64,000 bases of DNA from Sideroxydans sp. CL21 (lineage in GTDB: Bacteria > Pseudomonadota > Gammaproteobacteria > Burkholderiales > Gallionellaceae), in NCBI RefSeq assembly GCF_902459525.1, contig NZ_LR699166.1, positions 411,501-475,500 of the forward strand. Direction: 5' to 3'. The position numbers and the translations under genes were made by a program. Shown here in pieces: positions 8,296 to 15,504 of the stretch (its first letter is position 1; each line of letters opens with the position of its first letter). The notes below the pieces were generated by a model that worked only from the letters and a program-made list of their open reading frames with translations, was not told the DNA's origin and searched no databases.

Positions 8296-8640
8296 TCATT
8301 TTTGAGATAAGTTGGAAAGAATTTGGTTAAGCTCCTTATCGGCAAAGCGGGAAACTTTGGTTTCCAAATCCCGATAATTTTGGAGAATTGTAATTCCTAA
8401 TTCACTGACTTCTGCCCCACCGCCATGAGTACCTCCCTTCGCGGTTAGAACGAGTGGATATTTAAAACATTGATTCATAACATTCACCAACTCCCAAGCG
8501 CGGCGATATGACATCTTCATTTTTTTCGCTGCTTTTGTAATGGAGCCAAATTCCTGTATGGCTTCGAGCAATTCTGCTTTACCTGGCCCCATAGCGGTGT
8601 CTATTCCGCTTGAAATTCTAATTTTTAAATTCTTGTTCAT
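8296..8640 (-). CDS. ModE-type helix-turn-helix protein lacking molybdate domains
   Basis: A 114-residue protein consisting only of the ModE N-terminal winged helix: AIQEFGSITKAAKKMKMSYRRAW is the HTH and KGGTHGGGAEVSELG the wing. No Mop/TOBE repeat follows, so molybdate would have to be sensed by a partner, or the protein is constitutive. Such single-domain ModE relatives exist next to molybdate genes in other bacteria. The start at 8640 (MNKNLK) or a GTG four codons upstream cannot be decided: neither has a strong ribosome-binding site. It is divergent from modE copy 2, and ModE-like box 3 lies in the shared region. It might compete with or modulate the two full-length ModE proteins. Confidence 0.85.
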   Translation of the reverse strand: MNKNLKIRISSGIDTAMGPGKAELLEAIQEFGSITKAAKKMKMSYRRAWELVNVMNQCFKYPLVLTAKGGTHGGGAEVSELGITILQNYRDLETKVSRFADKELNQILSNLSQK

Positions 8641-8852
8641 GTAGGTACGCACAGAGCTCGCTCAGCCTAAAGCCTTAACAAGGCTAGACTCATTCATTTT
8701 CTGTAGCAAAATTTGAATATCAAATAGTATCTCAAGCGACAATCACCTCTAATCTAATTCACCATTTCGAAGGGTCAGCAATGTCCAAAACATATTGATC
8801 GATTTAGTTGCATTATCAATGTAATGAAATTAACCAAGTCCGATTAAAAAAT

Positions 8853-8876
8853 CGTTGTAGCGAGAAATACATAAGA
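8853..8876 (+). promoter_or_regulatory. ModE-like operator / upstream activating site 3
   Basis: Reads CGTTGTAG-N7-TACATAAGA. The left half is identical to box 2 and the right half is weaker. It lies between the divergent ModE-type genes, 116 nt before the sigma-54 promoter at 8993, and lacks the extra half-site found after boxes 1 and 2. Confidence 0.6.
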
Positions 8877-8992
8877 GACATCAATATTGTGTCGAATGCA
8901 ACAAATTCGCCGTTTTAATTTGAAACTGACTTTCAGCTAAATTGGCTTGAATACTAGTATCTGTGCGGCATGAGTACATATGCAGTTCAATA

Positions 8993-9008
8993 TGGCATCG
9001 CTTTTGCT
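8993..9008 (+). promoter_or_regulatory. Sigma-54 promoter of the modE2-modA unit
   Basis: Reads TGGCATC-GCTT-TTGCT, a full -24/-12 match with correct spacing, ending 40 nt before the ATG at 9049. Confidence 0.75.
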
Positions 9009-9048
9009 GACCGTTATGTTGTGAATAGTTATAACGCATGAGGTCGCA

Positions 9049-9855
9049 ATGGCACAATTAGCTGAAATGAAGACAGAACCTATTAATTTGCCGAAGTTGA
9101 AAATTGCCAAGGGGCACCGTTGGGATCATCTTGAATTGTTGGAACGTATCGAAACAACAGGTTCTATTACTGCTGCAGCGAGTGCGATGAAAATGAATTA
9201 TGAGGCAGCTTGGGAAGCGGTTGAGATAGTCAATAACCTTTCCGAGCAGCCGTTGGTTGAACGCAAAGCTAGCGGACAACATGGTACCAGGGCTACACTG
9301 ACGACCTATGGTCGACGAGTGGTAGGAGCATATCGCCGCTTGGAGCAGGAGCGCGAGCAAGTACTCAAAACGCTCGGTCGAATCATGGATGACTTTGATG
9401 AGTATTATCACATGATGAGGAGATTCGACATGAAGACGAGCGCACGCAATCAATTTCTTGGAAAAATTAAAAGCATCAAAATTGGAGCGGTAAATTCAGA
9501 AGTGATTTTGGATATTGGAGGTGGCGATTCAATTGCAGCCATCATCACCAATGAAAGTGTGGATCATCTTGCATTGAAGGTCGGTAAAGAAGCTTATGCG
9601 TTGATCAAAGCCCCTTGGGTTATCGTAACCACCTCCGATGGATTCAAGACAAGTGCGCGCAACGAGTTGAGGGGTACGATTGTGCGTTGCCAGGAAGGTG
9701 CAGTAAACGGCGAAGTTATCATCGAGCTGGCTGGCGGAAAGAGTGTGGCCGCAGTGGTGACGAATGACAGCATCAAGACATTAGGACTTAAAGATGGTGT
9801 AAAGGCTTGTGCGTTGATCAAAGCTTCGCACGTTGTATTGGCGGTTAATGCATAA
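9049..9855 (+). CDS. modE: Molybdate-responsive regulator ModE, copy 2
   Basis: A 268-residue ModE closely resembling copy 1 over its whole length. The HTH is at about 22-120 (TTGSITAAASAMKMNYEAAWEAV), followed by two Mop repeats starting SARNQFLGKI and SARNELRGTI. It differs in the wing (SGQHGTRATL instead of the Gly-rich KHGGG), a region that contacts DNA, so target choice may have diverged. The start at ATG 9049 follows GAGGTCGCA. It is transcribed together with modA, which begins 10 nt downstream, from a sigma-54 promoter with a ModE-like box upstream; autoregulation is likely. The duplication looks lineage-local because the copies flank one outer-membrane gene. Confidence 0.93.
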   Translation: MAQLAEMKTEPINLPKLKIAKGHRWDHLELLERIETTGSITAAASAMKMNYEAAWEAVEIVNNLSEQPLVERKASGQHGTRATLTTYGRRVVGAYRRLEQEREQVLKTLGRIMDDFDEYYHMMRRFDMKTSARNQFLGKIKSIKIGAVNSEVILDIGGGDSIAAIITNESVDHLALKVGKEAYALIKAPWVIVTTSDGFKTSARNELRGTIVRCQEGAVNGEVIIELAGGKSVAAVVTNDSIKTLGLKDGVKACALIKASHVVLAVNA

Positions 9856-9865
9856 AGGAACCAAT

Positions 9866-10633
9866 ATGAATTCGCGTCATTTTGAGTTGTGGGCTATTGC
9901 TGCTGCACTATTGTTTGGTACGATAGCTAGTTCGGTGAATGCAGGTGAAGTGAATGCGGCTGTTGCGGCTAATTTCACTGCACCAGTGCAACAGATCGTC
10001 GAACTTTTCCAAAAGGAGACTGGGAATACGGTAAAACTCAGTTTTGGCTCCACCGGAAAGTTCTATTCCCAAATCAAAGAAGGCGCGCCATTCGATGTGT
10101 TACTCGCAGCAGATGAAAAGACTCCCAAGCTGATAGAGCAGGAAGGTCTAGCCGTCGCCAACAGCCGCTTTGTCTATGCTTTGGGCAAGCTGGTATTGTG
10201 GAGTGCAAAGCCCGGATTTGTGGATGACAAAGGTGCGGTGCTGAACAAGGGTAACTATAATAAGCTATCCTACGCCGACCCCAAGCTTGCTCCCTACGGA
10301 TTGGCAGCCCAAGAGACTTTGCAAAAACTCGAACTGTGGGACAAGGTGCAAAACAAGCTAGTGACAGGCGAAAGTATTTCTCAAGCCTATCAATTTGCTG
10401 CAACGGGCAATGCCGAATTGGCATTCATTGCTCTGTCGCAAATTACAAAAGACGGCAAAGTAACTGAAGGTTCGTCGTGGGTAGTTCCAGCGAATCTATA
10501 TACACCCATCAAACAAGGTGCAGTATTGTTGTCTGCCGCGAAAGATAAAGCAGCAGCACAAGCTTTTCTGGCATTCCTGAAGAGCGAAAAAGCCGAAGCT
10601 ATTATTCGTAGCTTTGGGTACGAGTTGCCCTGA
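9866..10633 (+). CDS. modA: Molybdate-binding periplasmic protein ModA (orphan)
   Basis: A 255-residue precursor of the substrate-binding subunit of a molybdate ABC transporter. A signal peptide (ending SSVNAGEV) precedes the ModA fold with VAANFTAPVQQI, FGSTGKFYSQI and the PFDVLLAADEKTP segment that lines the oxyanion pocket. AAAGGAA before ATG 9866 fixes the start; a longer frame overlapping modE is unlikely. Unlike most mod operons, no modB permease or modC ATPase follows: the next 500 nt are gene-free. The binding protein must therefore work with a permease encoded elsewhere, or serve as a periplasmic buffer for molybdate delivered by the outer-membrane proteins nearby (inference). Confidence 0.9.
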   Translation: MNSRHFELWAIAAALLFGTIASSVNAGEVNAAVAANFTAPVQQIVELFQKETGNTVKLSFGSTGKFYSQIKEGAPFDVLLAADEKTPKLIEQEGLAVANSRFVYALGKLVLWSAKPGFVDDKGAVLNKGNYNKLSYADPKLAPYGLAAQETLQKLELWDKVQNKLVTGESISQAYQFAATGNAELAFIALSQITKDGKVTEGSSWVVPANLYTPIKQGAVLLSAAKDKAAAQAFLAFLKSEKAEAIIRSFGYELP

Positions 10634-11145
10634 CGCATTATTTGGTTATTTCAGTACAAAGCGGTTAAGACGGAGTCAGGATTGTTTCTTATAGCTATGT
10701 AAAGTGCGCTAGACGCCAGCGGCCAGCAAAATGAATGCTACCTATGACTTTCAGTATTTGATCGGTAGTAACAATCAACAACCAACAAGTGCGATTCCAA
10801 GCAACGCCAATTTGGGTAGTTTCTATTCTGCAAACCAGTTTCAACCGAAAACAATTTGGGGCCGATTTAGCAAGATTGACTGTCCGGATATGCGAGTGAC
10901 GGAAATAGGTTAGAAGTGTGAAGTCGAATAGTAATAAAGCGGACATCACTCAAACATACTTAAAAGCCAATTCGGGTCGTAGAAGAGAATGTCAGCCTTG
11001 AAAATAGACTGCCCGATAGCGGCCGTTCGTCACAGACGGCAATGGGTTAGAAGCGGTCGTACATGTGACATCGAAATGCAGGATTTGGATGACCGCTTCC
11101 GGAGGTACAACGGACAGTTAGATTTAGATGGCAACTAACTGACGG
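10634..11145. other. Gene-free stretch with degenerate intergenic module
   Basis: No modBC, terminator or RNA gene was recognised. From about 11005 to 11105 the text (ATAGCGGCCGTTCGTCACAG ... GCGGTCGTACATGTGAC ... GATGACCGCTTCC) belongs to the same family of decayed modules as those at 1.2, 2.5 and 3.5 kb. A 60-codon frame at 10731-10913 has no homology that I recognise and no ribosome-binding site. Confidence 0.45.
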
Positions 11146-11397
11146 TTATTTGGCGCGCCTGTGTTTCTGAGCATCCTTTTGTTTAGCCTCGACTAACCCC
11201 ATTAGTTCGGAGACAGTGATGCCGAACGTTTTTGCAAGCTTGAAGATCATCTTCAGACTTGCACTATTCTTCCCAAGCTCTAGCAACGAAATGTAATTTC
11301 GTTCCATTCCAGCTTCATAAGCAAGAGTTTCTTGTGAAAACTCTCGTTGTTTTCTCAGCTCTCTCAGCACAATTCCAAACGCTACTTCAGGCTCCAA
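11146..11397 (-). CDS. Small XRE-family DNA-binding regulator
   Basis: An 83-residue Cro/CI-type helix-turn-helix protein. The HTH covers about residues 8-65, with FSQETLAYEAGMERNYISLLELGK as helices 2-3, followed by a basic tail (KQKDAQKHRRAK). It resembles the regulators found in restriction-modification and toxin-antitoxin loci, but no obvious partner is adjacent. The divergent gene at 11471 is unidentified. It might control itself and the divergent gene from the 70-nt gap between them. Confidence 0.8.
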   Translation of the reverse strand: MEPEVAFGIVLRELRKQREFSQETLAYEAGMERNYISLLELGKNSASLKMIFKLAKTFGITVSELMGLVEAKQKDAQKHRRAK

Positions 11398-11470
11398 TTA
11401 ATCCCCCTATATTTGCTTATAGAAGTTACGTGTGAGCCACGGCTACGTCTTCACAATATATTGGGCAAAG

Positions 11471-11971
11471 ATGGCAAATCTATGTATCATTTGGATAGAG
11501 CTTGATCTTTCGGCTAATAAACCTCCCAACTACACAATAGGTGTTTTCATGTTTCATACCTATCCACAAGCAGAATTAAAACTTCCTCCACCCCTTGCGC
11601 CTGAAGGTGAGCGATGCTGGCGTTGGGTTGAGCTTTTCGCACATATTCCAATTTTCTACCTTAGTGTAAACGTGAAGGTCGGCGAAGAAGCCACCTGTGG
11701 ACGCGAGTTCTTTTTTTGCCTTTTAAGCGATATGTTGGGACTAATAAATGCATCACGAGATGAATTCCAAGATATAGAGGTTGGACTGATGACAACCGGA
11801 AATATGAATGGCAGCGGCTTCTACCAGCTAAGTCGTGTAAAAGAAATATGGGAACGCCGGAGCGATCACAAGAATATGTTCGTCATGACAGATGGAGCGA
11901 AGCTTTACCATCCAACAGACGAGGATGACGGCAGAGTGGATATAGAGATGGAGTTAATTATTAGTTTGTGA
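11471..11971 (+). CDS. Hypothetical protein
   Basis: About 166 residues if started at 11471; a start at 11549 (MFHTYPQ) with AGGTG upstream is equally possible. I do not recognise a family. The protein is acidic at its end (DEDDGRVDIEMELI), has no signal peptide or membrane helix, and contains WRWVELFAHIPIFYL in the middle. It is divergent from an XRE regulator. Lower GC content than the core genes suggests acquired DNA. Confidence 0.5.
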   Translation: MANLCIIWIELDLSANKPPNYTIGVFMFHTYPQAELKLPPPLAPEGERCWRWVELFAHIPIFYLSVNVKVGEEATCGREFFFCLLSDMLGLINASRDEFQDIEVGLMTTGNMNGSGFYQLSRVKEIWERRSDHKNMFVMTDGAKLYHPTDEDDGRVDIEMELIISL

Positions 11972-12115
11972 TTGCAGGTATTTTTCGAGAGACAGGAATT
12001 TGTCGTTTTGATTTGCAATGCTATCTTGTTTGTCGCGACTTACCGTAGTCGGCCAAACATTGTGATTGGCATAAATAGAGCTAAATATGGATATTCAGGC
12101 AGATAGATTTAACGT

Positions 12116-12232
12116 ATGGCCGATTTTAAAGCCCATGCGGAGAGTGTCTTTGGTGATGCCAAGAAAACACAAAGCTGGTTCCCGACTGTCGAAAAGTTAA
12201 GTTCAGGCACTGCCTGTCAAATTAAGTCTGAA
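12116..12232 (+). pseudogene. Possible remnant of a ParS/MbcA-type antitoxin C-terminus
   Basis: The frame opens with HAESVFGDAKKTQSWF, which resembles the start of the C-terminal DUF2384 region of Xre/MbcA/ParS antitoxins (E-x-VFGD-x-x-x-A-x-xWL). The expected PN-x-x-LGG-x-x-P part is lacking and the text becomes unrelated. No toxin gene is adjacent. Treated as a decayed fragment with low confidence. Confidence 0.25.
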
Positions 12233-12336
12233 CTACTACACACTACTACACTTAATATAAGTTTGCACACAGGTACGAGAGGCAATCTAGGTGGCGACAC
12301 TTTCTCTCAAATCCTGGTTGAACACTATATTTCTTC

Positions 12337-12852
12337 TTACACACCGCGCCTGATCGCAAACTTCCAAGCGTATCTCAGGCTTTTCGCATCTACCAATGCA
12401 TGATGCCGCCTTGCGCGATGTTCATTCCAATAGACAGCCAAGCCATCGTCATATCGATTCTGGTGACGCTGAGTCCTGAAATAGATCATCCCGCACCTGC
12501 GGCGTAGATTCACTGGCCAGCACCCATAGAAATTGAACATCTCTGCGACCCACGGCCAGTCGTATATGGGTGCGTCACTCCTTAGCACCACCTCATCGCC
12601 ACCTAATGCTTCTATCCATTCTTTCAGCCGGATCACCGTCTGCTCCTCGGTCAGACGATACTTGCCTCCCTCCAATAGTGGCAGCACGACATCGATGACG
12701 AAGGAAGAACACATGTTCGAGTTCCACGTATCGCTGAGCTCAGCGTAAAACTCGCGCCCGTCTTCAGCTACCAGACCAATGCTGATCAACGCCAGATAGC
12801 CTTTCACATCTAGTGTCGTGAACTCTGTATCAAAAAACACTCCGATAGCCAT
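12337..12852 (-). CDS. DEDDh-type 3'-5' exonuclease domain protein
   Basis: A 171-residue protein of the RNase T/exoribonuclease-like fold. It begins with FFDTEFT (the D-x-E metal pair of motif Exo I), continues with SDAPIYDWPW (second Asp) and ends with HHALVDAKSL, the H-x4-D of the DEDDh Exo III motif. These residues support metal-dependent 3'-5' trimming of RNA or DNA. It is short, a bare catalytic domain, like the Rv2179c-type exoribonucleases. It is the last gene of a phosphoesterase-rich minus-strand operon, starting 1 nt after the stop of the HAD gene, so translation is probably coupled. Confidence 0.75.
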   Translation of the reverse strand: MAIGVFFDTEFTTLDVKGYLALISIGLVAEDGREFYAELSDTWNSNMCSSFVIDVVLPLLEGGKYRLTEEQTVIRLKEWIEALGGDEVVLRSDAPIYDWPWVAEMFNFYGCWPVNLRRRCGMIYFRTQRHQNRYDDGLAVYWNEHRARRHHALVDAKSLRYAWKFAIRRGV

Positions 12853-12853
12853 T

Positions 12854-13339
12854 TCAGTCTTCTTTCAGTCTTTCAAGCCAGTCAATTAAATTTTGCTGAG
12901 CTTTTGTATCCCCTAAACCGCCCCATTCGTTGGTATGAACGAGGTGTTGGCGCTTATCAGCCGGCCAGCCGATATCGTTGTCATCGACTGCGATCCAGTT
13001 CGTCAGCCGACGGCGTGCCACATATGAATTGATCTGCTGATACCGGGTCATACTGTCCCAAGTCAGTTTGATTCGCGCACCTTGCCATGTCGTACCAACC
13101 AAACGCCTCTGCAAAGCGACGGGAAGACATTCCTTTGCCGTTGCAAAGCCCAGCGTCGGCACCCACGACGTCGACAGAACGATCTTGACGCGAGGATGAG
13201 GATCAAGAATCCCGGCCAGCAGTTCTGCATGCTCGAAGAGATCGTGCCCGTCCGCATCCAGCACGATTTTTCCGTTGCTATGCCTGAAAGCCCCGTTCGG
13301 ATGCAGGACACCGTCGAAATCAAGAAACAGAATTGTCAT
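12854..13339 (-). CDS. HAD-like phosphatase of the RNA-repair (Swiss Army Knife) type
   Basis: A 161-residue HAD-superfamily protein. The start at 13339 gives MTILFLDFDGVLHP, the D-x-D-G-V motif I at the extreme N-terminus. VLSTSW is motif II and the later WIAVDDNDIGW supplies the acidic motif IV. This arrangement (short, with STSW) is that of HAD domains found with Swiss Army Knife RNA-repair proteins, which are thought to remove phosphates from nucleic-acid ends. It directly precedes the DEDDh exonuclease gene and lies about 240 nt after the second phosphatase of the operon. A palindrome TCTCA-G-TGAGA (13362-13372) stands just upstream. Confidence 0.75.
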   Translation of the reverse strand: MTILFLDFDGVLHPNGAFRHSNGKIVLDADGHDLFEHAELLAGILDPHPRVKIVLSTSWVPTLGFATAKECLPVALQRRLVGTTWQGARIKLTWDSMTRYQQINSYVARRRLTNWIAVDDNDIGWPADKRQHLVHTNEWGGLGDTKAQQNLIDWLERLKED

Positions 13340-13361
13340 ATCCAGGTTCCACATTCAATAA

Positions 13362-13507
13362 TCTCAGTGAGACACACTCTTTTCGAACGCCACGCCGGTT
13401 CGGACTTGCACCATGTCGGATCGCTATTTATCGGTAGAATTTGAGCCTGTAACCGAGCGAACTACTTTTTACCGGTTGTCAGACCGGTTGAGTGCATCTC
13501 ATTGAGA
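13362..13507. promoter_or_regulatory. Two copies of the palindrome TCTCA-N-TGAGA
   Basis: Perfect 5-1-5 palindromes at 13362-13372 and 13497-13507, 135 nt apart, lie in the only sizeable gap of the phosphoesterase operon, together with a direct repeat of ACCGGTT (about 13470-13487). They may be operators for a separate promoter of the HAD-exonuclease pair. No clear -35/-10 was assigned. Confidence 0.35.
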
Positions 13508-13580
13508 CGACTGCTAAAGCAAAGTACCGGGCAACAACTTTCTGAGTCATGACCATCTCAAAATCTTACTTACGCCCCGC

Positions 13581-13991
13581 TCACAAACTGGCTCTGCACA
13601 ACGTCGCGTAAACGTGCTTGTTGTACAACATATAGCCCGCGGGAAAGTCCAGGCCGAACTTCTCGGCCATCCATTTAGCCACGGCAGCGCTCCGGCTGAT
13701 GCCGGCATGGCAGTGCACAACAATGCCAACCACGCCGCATTCGTTGCACTTATGAGCAAATTTGATGATCTGTTTCGCATGGTCATTACCGAACAGGATG
13801 TACGGATCTTCGGCAATCAAAGCCTTGGGATCTGGATCGATATCATCGAATTGCAGCCGCAGCACCGAATGCCAACCCTCACGTAGCAGCGCAGGATCAA
13901 GTCCAGAGATCGAGATTACCGCCCAGCGCGGATTCACCGAGTTTTCGGCGTCTTTCCTGCTGATAAAAACCACCTGTTCCAGCGCCATCAT
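13581..13991 (-). CDS. Dual-specificity-phosphatase-like protein, copy 2
   Basis: A 136-residue protein with the cysteine-phosphatase signature VVHCHAGISRSAA: nucleophile Cys94 and Arg100 form the C-x5-R loop, followed by the Ser typical of DSP/PTP enzymes. A general-acid Asp is likely in FDDIDPD (about 48-54). It is compact, without extra domains. Such small DSP-like enzymes in phages and islands may act on phosphorylated proteins, nucleotides or RNA 5' ends; the substrate here is unknown. It is a paralogue of 15069-15479 (shared VLRLxFDDI, HCxAGxSRSAAVAKW). It follows the unidentified gene 14002-14436 by 10 nt. Confidence 0.8.
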   Translation of the reverse strand: MMALEQVVFISRKDAENSVNPRWAVISISGLDPALLREGWHSVLRLQFDDIDPDPKALIAEDPYILFGNDHAKQIIKFAHKCNECGVVGIVVHCHAGISRSAAVAKWMAEKFGLDFPAGYMLYNKHVYATLCRASL

Positions 13992-14001
13992 TCACCCCAA
14001 A

Positions 14002-14436
14002 TCAATAAAACACATGCAACACGCCGAAGAACTCACCAAGGTTGATCGAGTGCAAGAAGTTGCAGACATGCAATCGCAGCGCCAGGTCAGGCTCGCTCTC
14101 GCCCTTTGTACCGAGCTTGTACACGCTGTTTCTGGTGACAACCAGACCTGCCTCCGGGCTGATTGCCACTACAGGCGACGTACGAAATACCCGACCATTC
14201 TTATAACCAAACATAATGTCAGCAATAAACAACTTGGACGGTATGTCCAATCTAACAACGTACCAACCCTCAATCATCCCTTTGACAGACATCTGGCGAT
14301 CCATAGCAACATTCGGAATAAATGCGATATGAGCGTCATCCAGCACGCTAAGCGATGCATTTTCACGATGAAGAGTGATGATGCTATCGATAGACTCCGG
14401 CACTGCTGTCTTGAAAGCTTTGGCAAGTCCGTTCAT
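14002..14436 (-). CDS. Hypothetical protein in phosphoesterase operon
   Basis: A 144-residue protein that I do not recognise. There is no signal peptide. It has mixed alpha/beta composition with a beta-rich middle (GWYVVRLDIPSKLFIADIMFGYKNGRVFRTSPVVAI) and an odd C-terminus, FFGVLHVFY. It starts 3 nt after the stop of the upstream phosphoesterase gene and ends 10 nt before the next phosphatase, so it is certainly part of the same transcript. It could be a substrate-recognition or scaffold subunit; this is only inference from position. Confidence 0.6.
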   Translation of the reverse strand: MNGLAKAFKTAVPESIDSIITLHRENASLSVLDDAHIAFIPNVAMDRQMSVKGMIEGWYVVRLDIPSKLFIADIMFGYKNGRVFRTSPVVAISPEAGLVVTRNSVYKLGTKGESEPDLALRLHVCNFLHSINLGEFFGVLHVFY

Positions 14437-14439
14437 GTC

Positions 14440-15072
14440 CTATCCTTTCAACGATTCGAATTTGGCGACGATCTCGGCTTCTGAGACCGGCTTCAAACTC
14501 CACAGATCAACGCCGACATTGACCATCGGCGGCATGCCTCGATATTTGGCGTCTTGCCATTCAGAGTGAACGTGGCCGTGAATCAGTAAGCTCTCGCCTT
14601 TAGCTTTTGGTCGATGCTCCAGATACCGCTTCTCAAATTCCTGCAGATCTCCAAGATTCGGAGGCGCATAAGGAAAGTGATTCAACCGAACAAGACCAAT
14701 GCCTGGAACTGTCAGTTCGAGTTCTGCATGCAGATCGCTGAAGCCAACTTCAATAGCGATGGCGCGCGCCTCTTCTATCCTGCCGTTCACTGCACGTTTG
14801 AAGAACGGATCATGGTTGCCCACGATCAGAATCTTCCGGCCATTCAAAAATGGCAGGATCTCGCGCAAAAGCATCATCTTCATGCACATGTCACCAATAC
14901 AAAAGACCTCGTCATTTTCCTTGACGACGCTGTTCCATTGATCAACAAGGAAATCGTCCATCAAGTCAACGTTCTTGAACGTGCGACCGTGCTCATTCAC
15001 CCGATTCTCGGCCTCATACTTCAAAATGTTGGCATGTCCAAAGTGCTGGTCACTCGTAAAAAATCTGCTCAT
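14440..15072 (-). CDS. Calcineurin-like metallophosphoesterase, phage type
   Basis: A 210-residue enzyme with the complete motif set of metallophosphoesterases: D-x-H in SDQHFGH near the N-terminus, GD in CIGDMCM, GNHD, a mid-protein His in LNHFPY, and GHVH near the end. The SDQHFGHANIL opening is characteristic of a phage/plasmid subfamily of small phosphoesterases. It should hydrolyse phosphomono- or diesters with two metal ions; the substrate is unknown. Its start codon overlaps the stop of the upstream DSP gene by 4 nt, which indicates coupling. It is not closely related to the other phosphoesterase of the operon (15505-16257). Confidence 0.85.
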   Translation of the reverse strand: MSRFFTSDQHFGHANILKYEAENRVNEHGRTFKNVDLMDDFLVDQWNSVVKENDEVFCIGDMCMKMMLLREILPFLNGRKILIVGNHDPFFKRAVNGRIEEARAIAIEVGFSDLHAELELTVPGIGLVRLNHFPYAPPNLGDLQEFEKRYLEHRPKAKGESLLIHGHVHSEWQDAKYRGMPPMVNVGVDLWSLKPVSEAEIVAKFESLKG

Positions 15073-15479
15073 ATCAACAAACTCTCCTCCCGCAACAGCA
15101 TGTACACGTGCTGATTGGCATATGCGTAATCTTTCGGAAATGACAACCTATACCGTTCCGAGATCCACTTCGCCACCGCAGCCGATCTGCTCACGCCGGC
15201 CCAACAGTGAACCAGGATGCCTTCGCATCGCTTGTCTTCATTCATGCGTTGCACAAACTCGATGACCGCGCGAGCCTGTAATTCACCCATCCGAACGTAG
15301 CCATCGTGATTTATCTCAGAAATATCGTCGAACTTCAGGCGAAGAACATCCTGCCAGCCACTTTGCAATGGTGCGTCGACGAAGTTTATGTCAGTGATGC
15401 TAATCACAGACCAATTGCGCCATGCTGCGCGCTCACAGGCACTTTGCTGGGATACAAAAATTACGTGTTTGATAGTCAT
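15069..15479 (-). CDS. Dual-specificity-phosphatase-like protein, copy 1
   Basis: A 136-residue protein with LVHCWAGVSRSAAVAKW: Cys92 and Arg98 make the C-x5-R phosphatase loop. The start at 15479 is chosen because GAGGAAG stands just upstream; a longer frame would add 24 residues overlapping the previous gene. It is a clear paralogue of 13581-13991, and both have FDDI with a candidate general acid. It lies between two metallophosphoesterases, 25 nt after the first and overlapping the second by 4 nt. The substrate is unknown. Confidence 0.8.
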   Translation of the reverse strand: MTIKHVIFVSQQSACERAAWRNWSVISITDINFVDAPLQSGWQDVLRLKFDDISEINHDGYVRMGELQARAVIEFVQRMNEDKRCEGILVHCWAGVSRSAAVAKWISERYRLSFPKDYAYANQHVYMLLREESLLI

Positions 15480-15504
15480 TTCTTCCTCTTGGCAATTAAG
15501 CTCC

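Noticed and set aside
8941-8958. Second possible sigma-54 promoter (TTGGCTTGAATACTAG) at the 68-nt position after box 3
   Set aside because: The -12 GC is missing; the full match at 8993-9008 is much better.
10731-10913. 60-codon plus-strand ORF after modA
   Set aside because: No ribosome-binding site, no family, and part of a gene-free stretch with repeat remnants.
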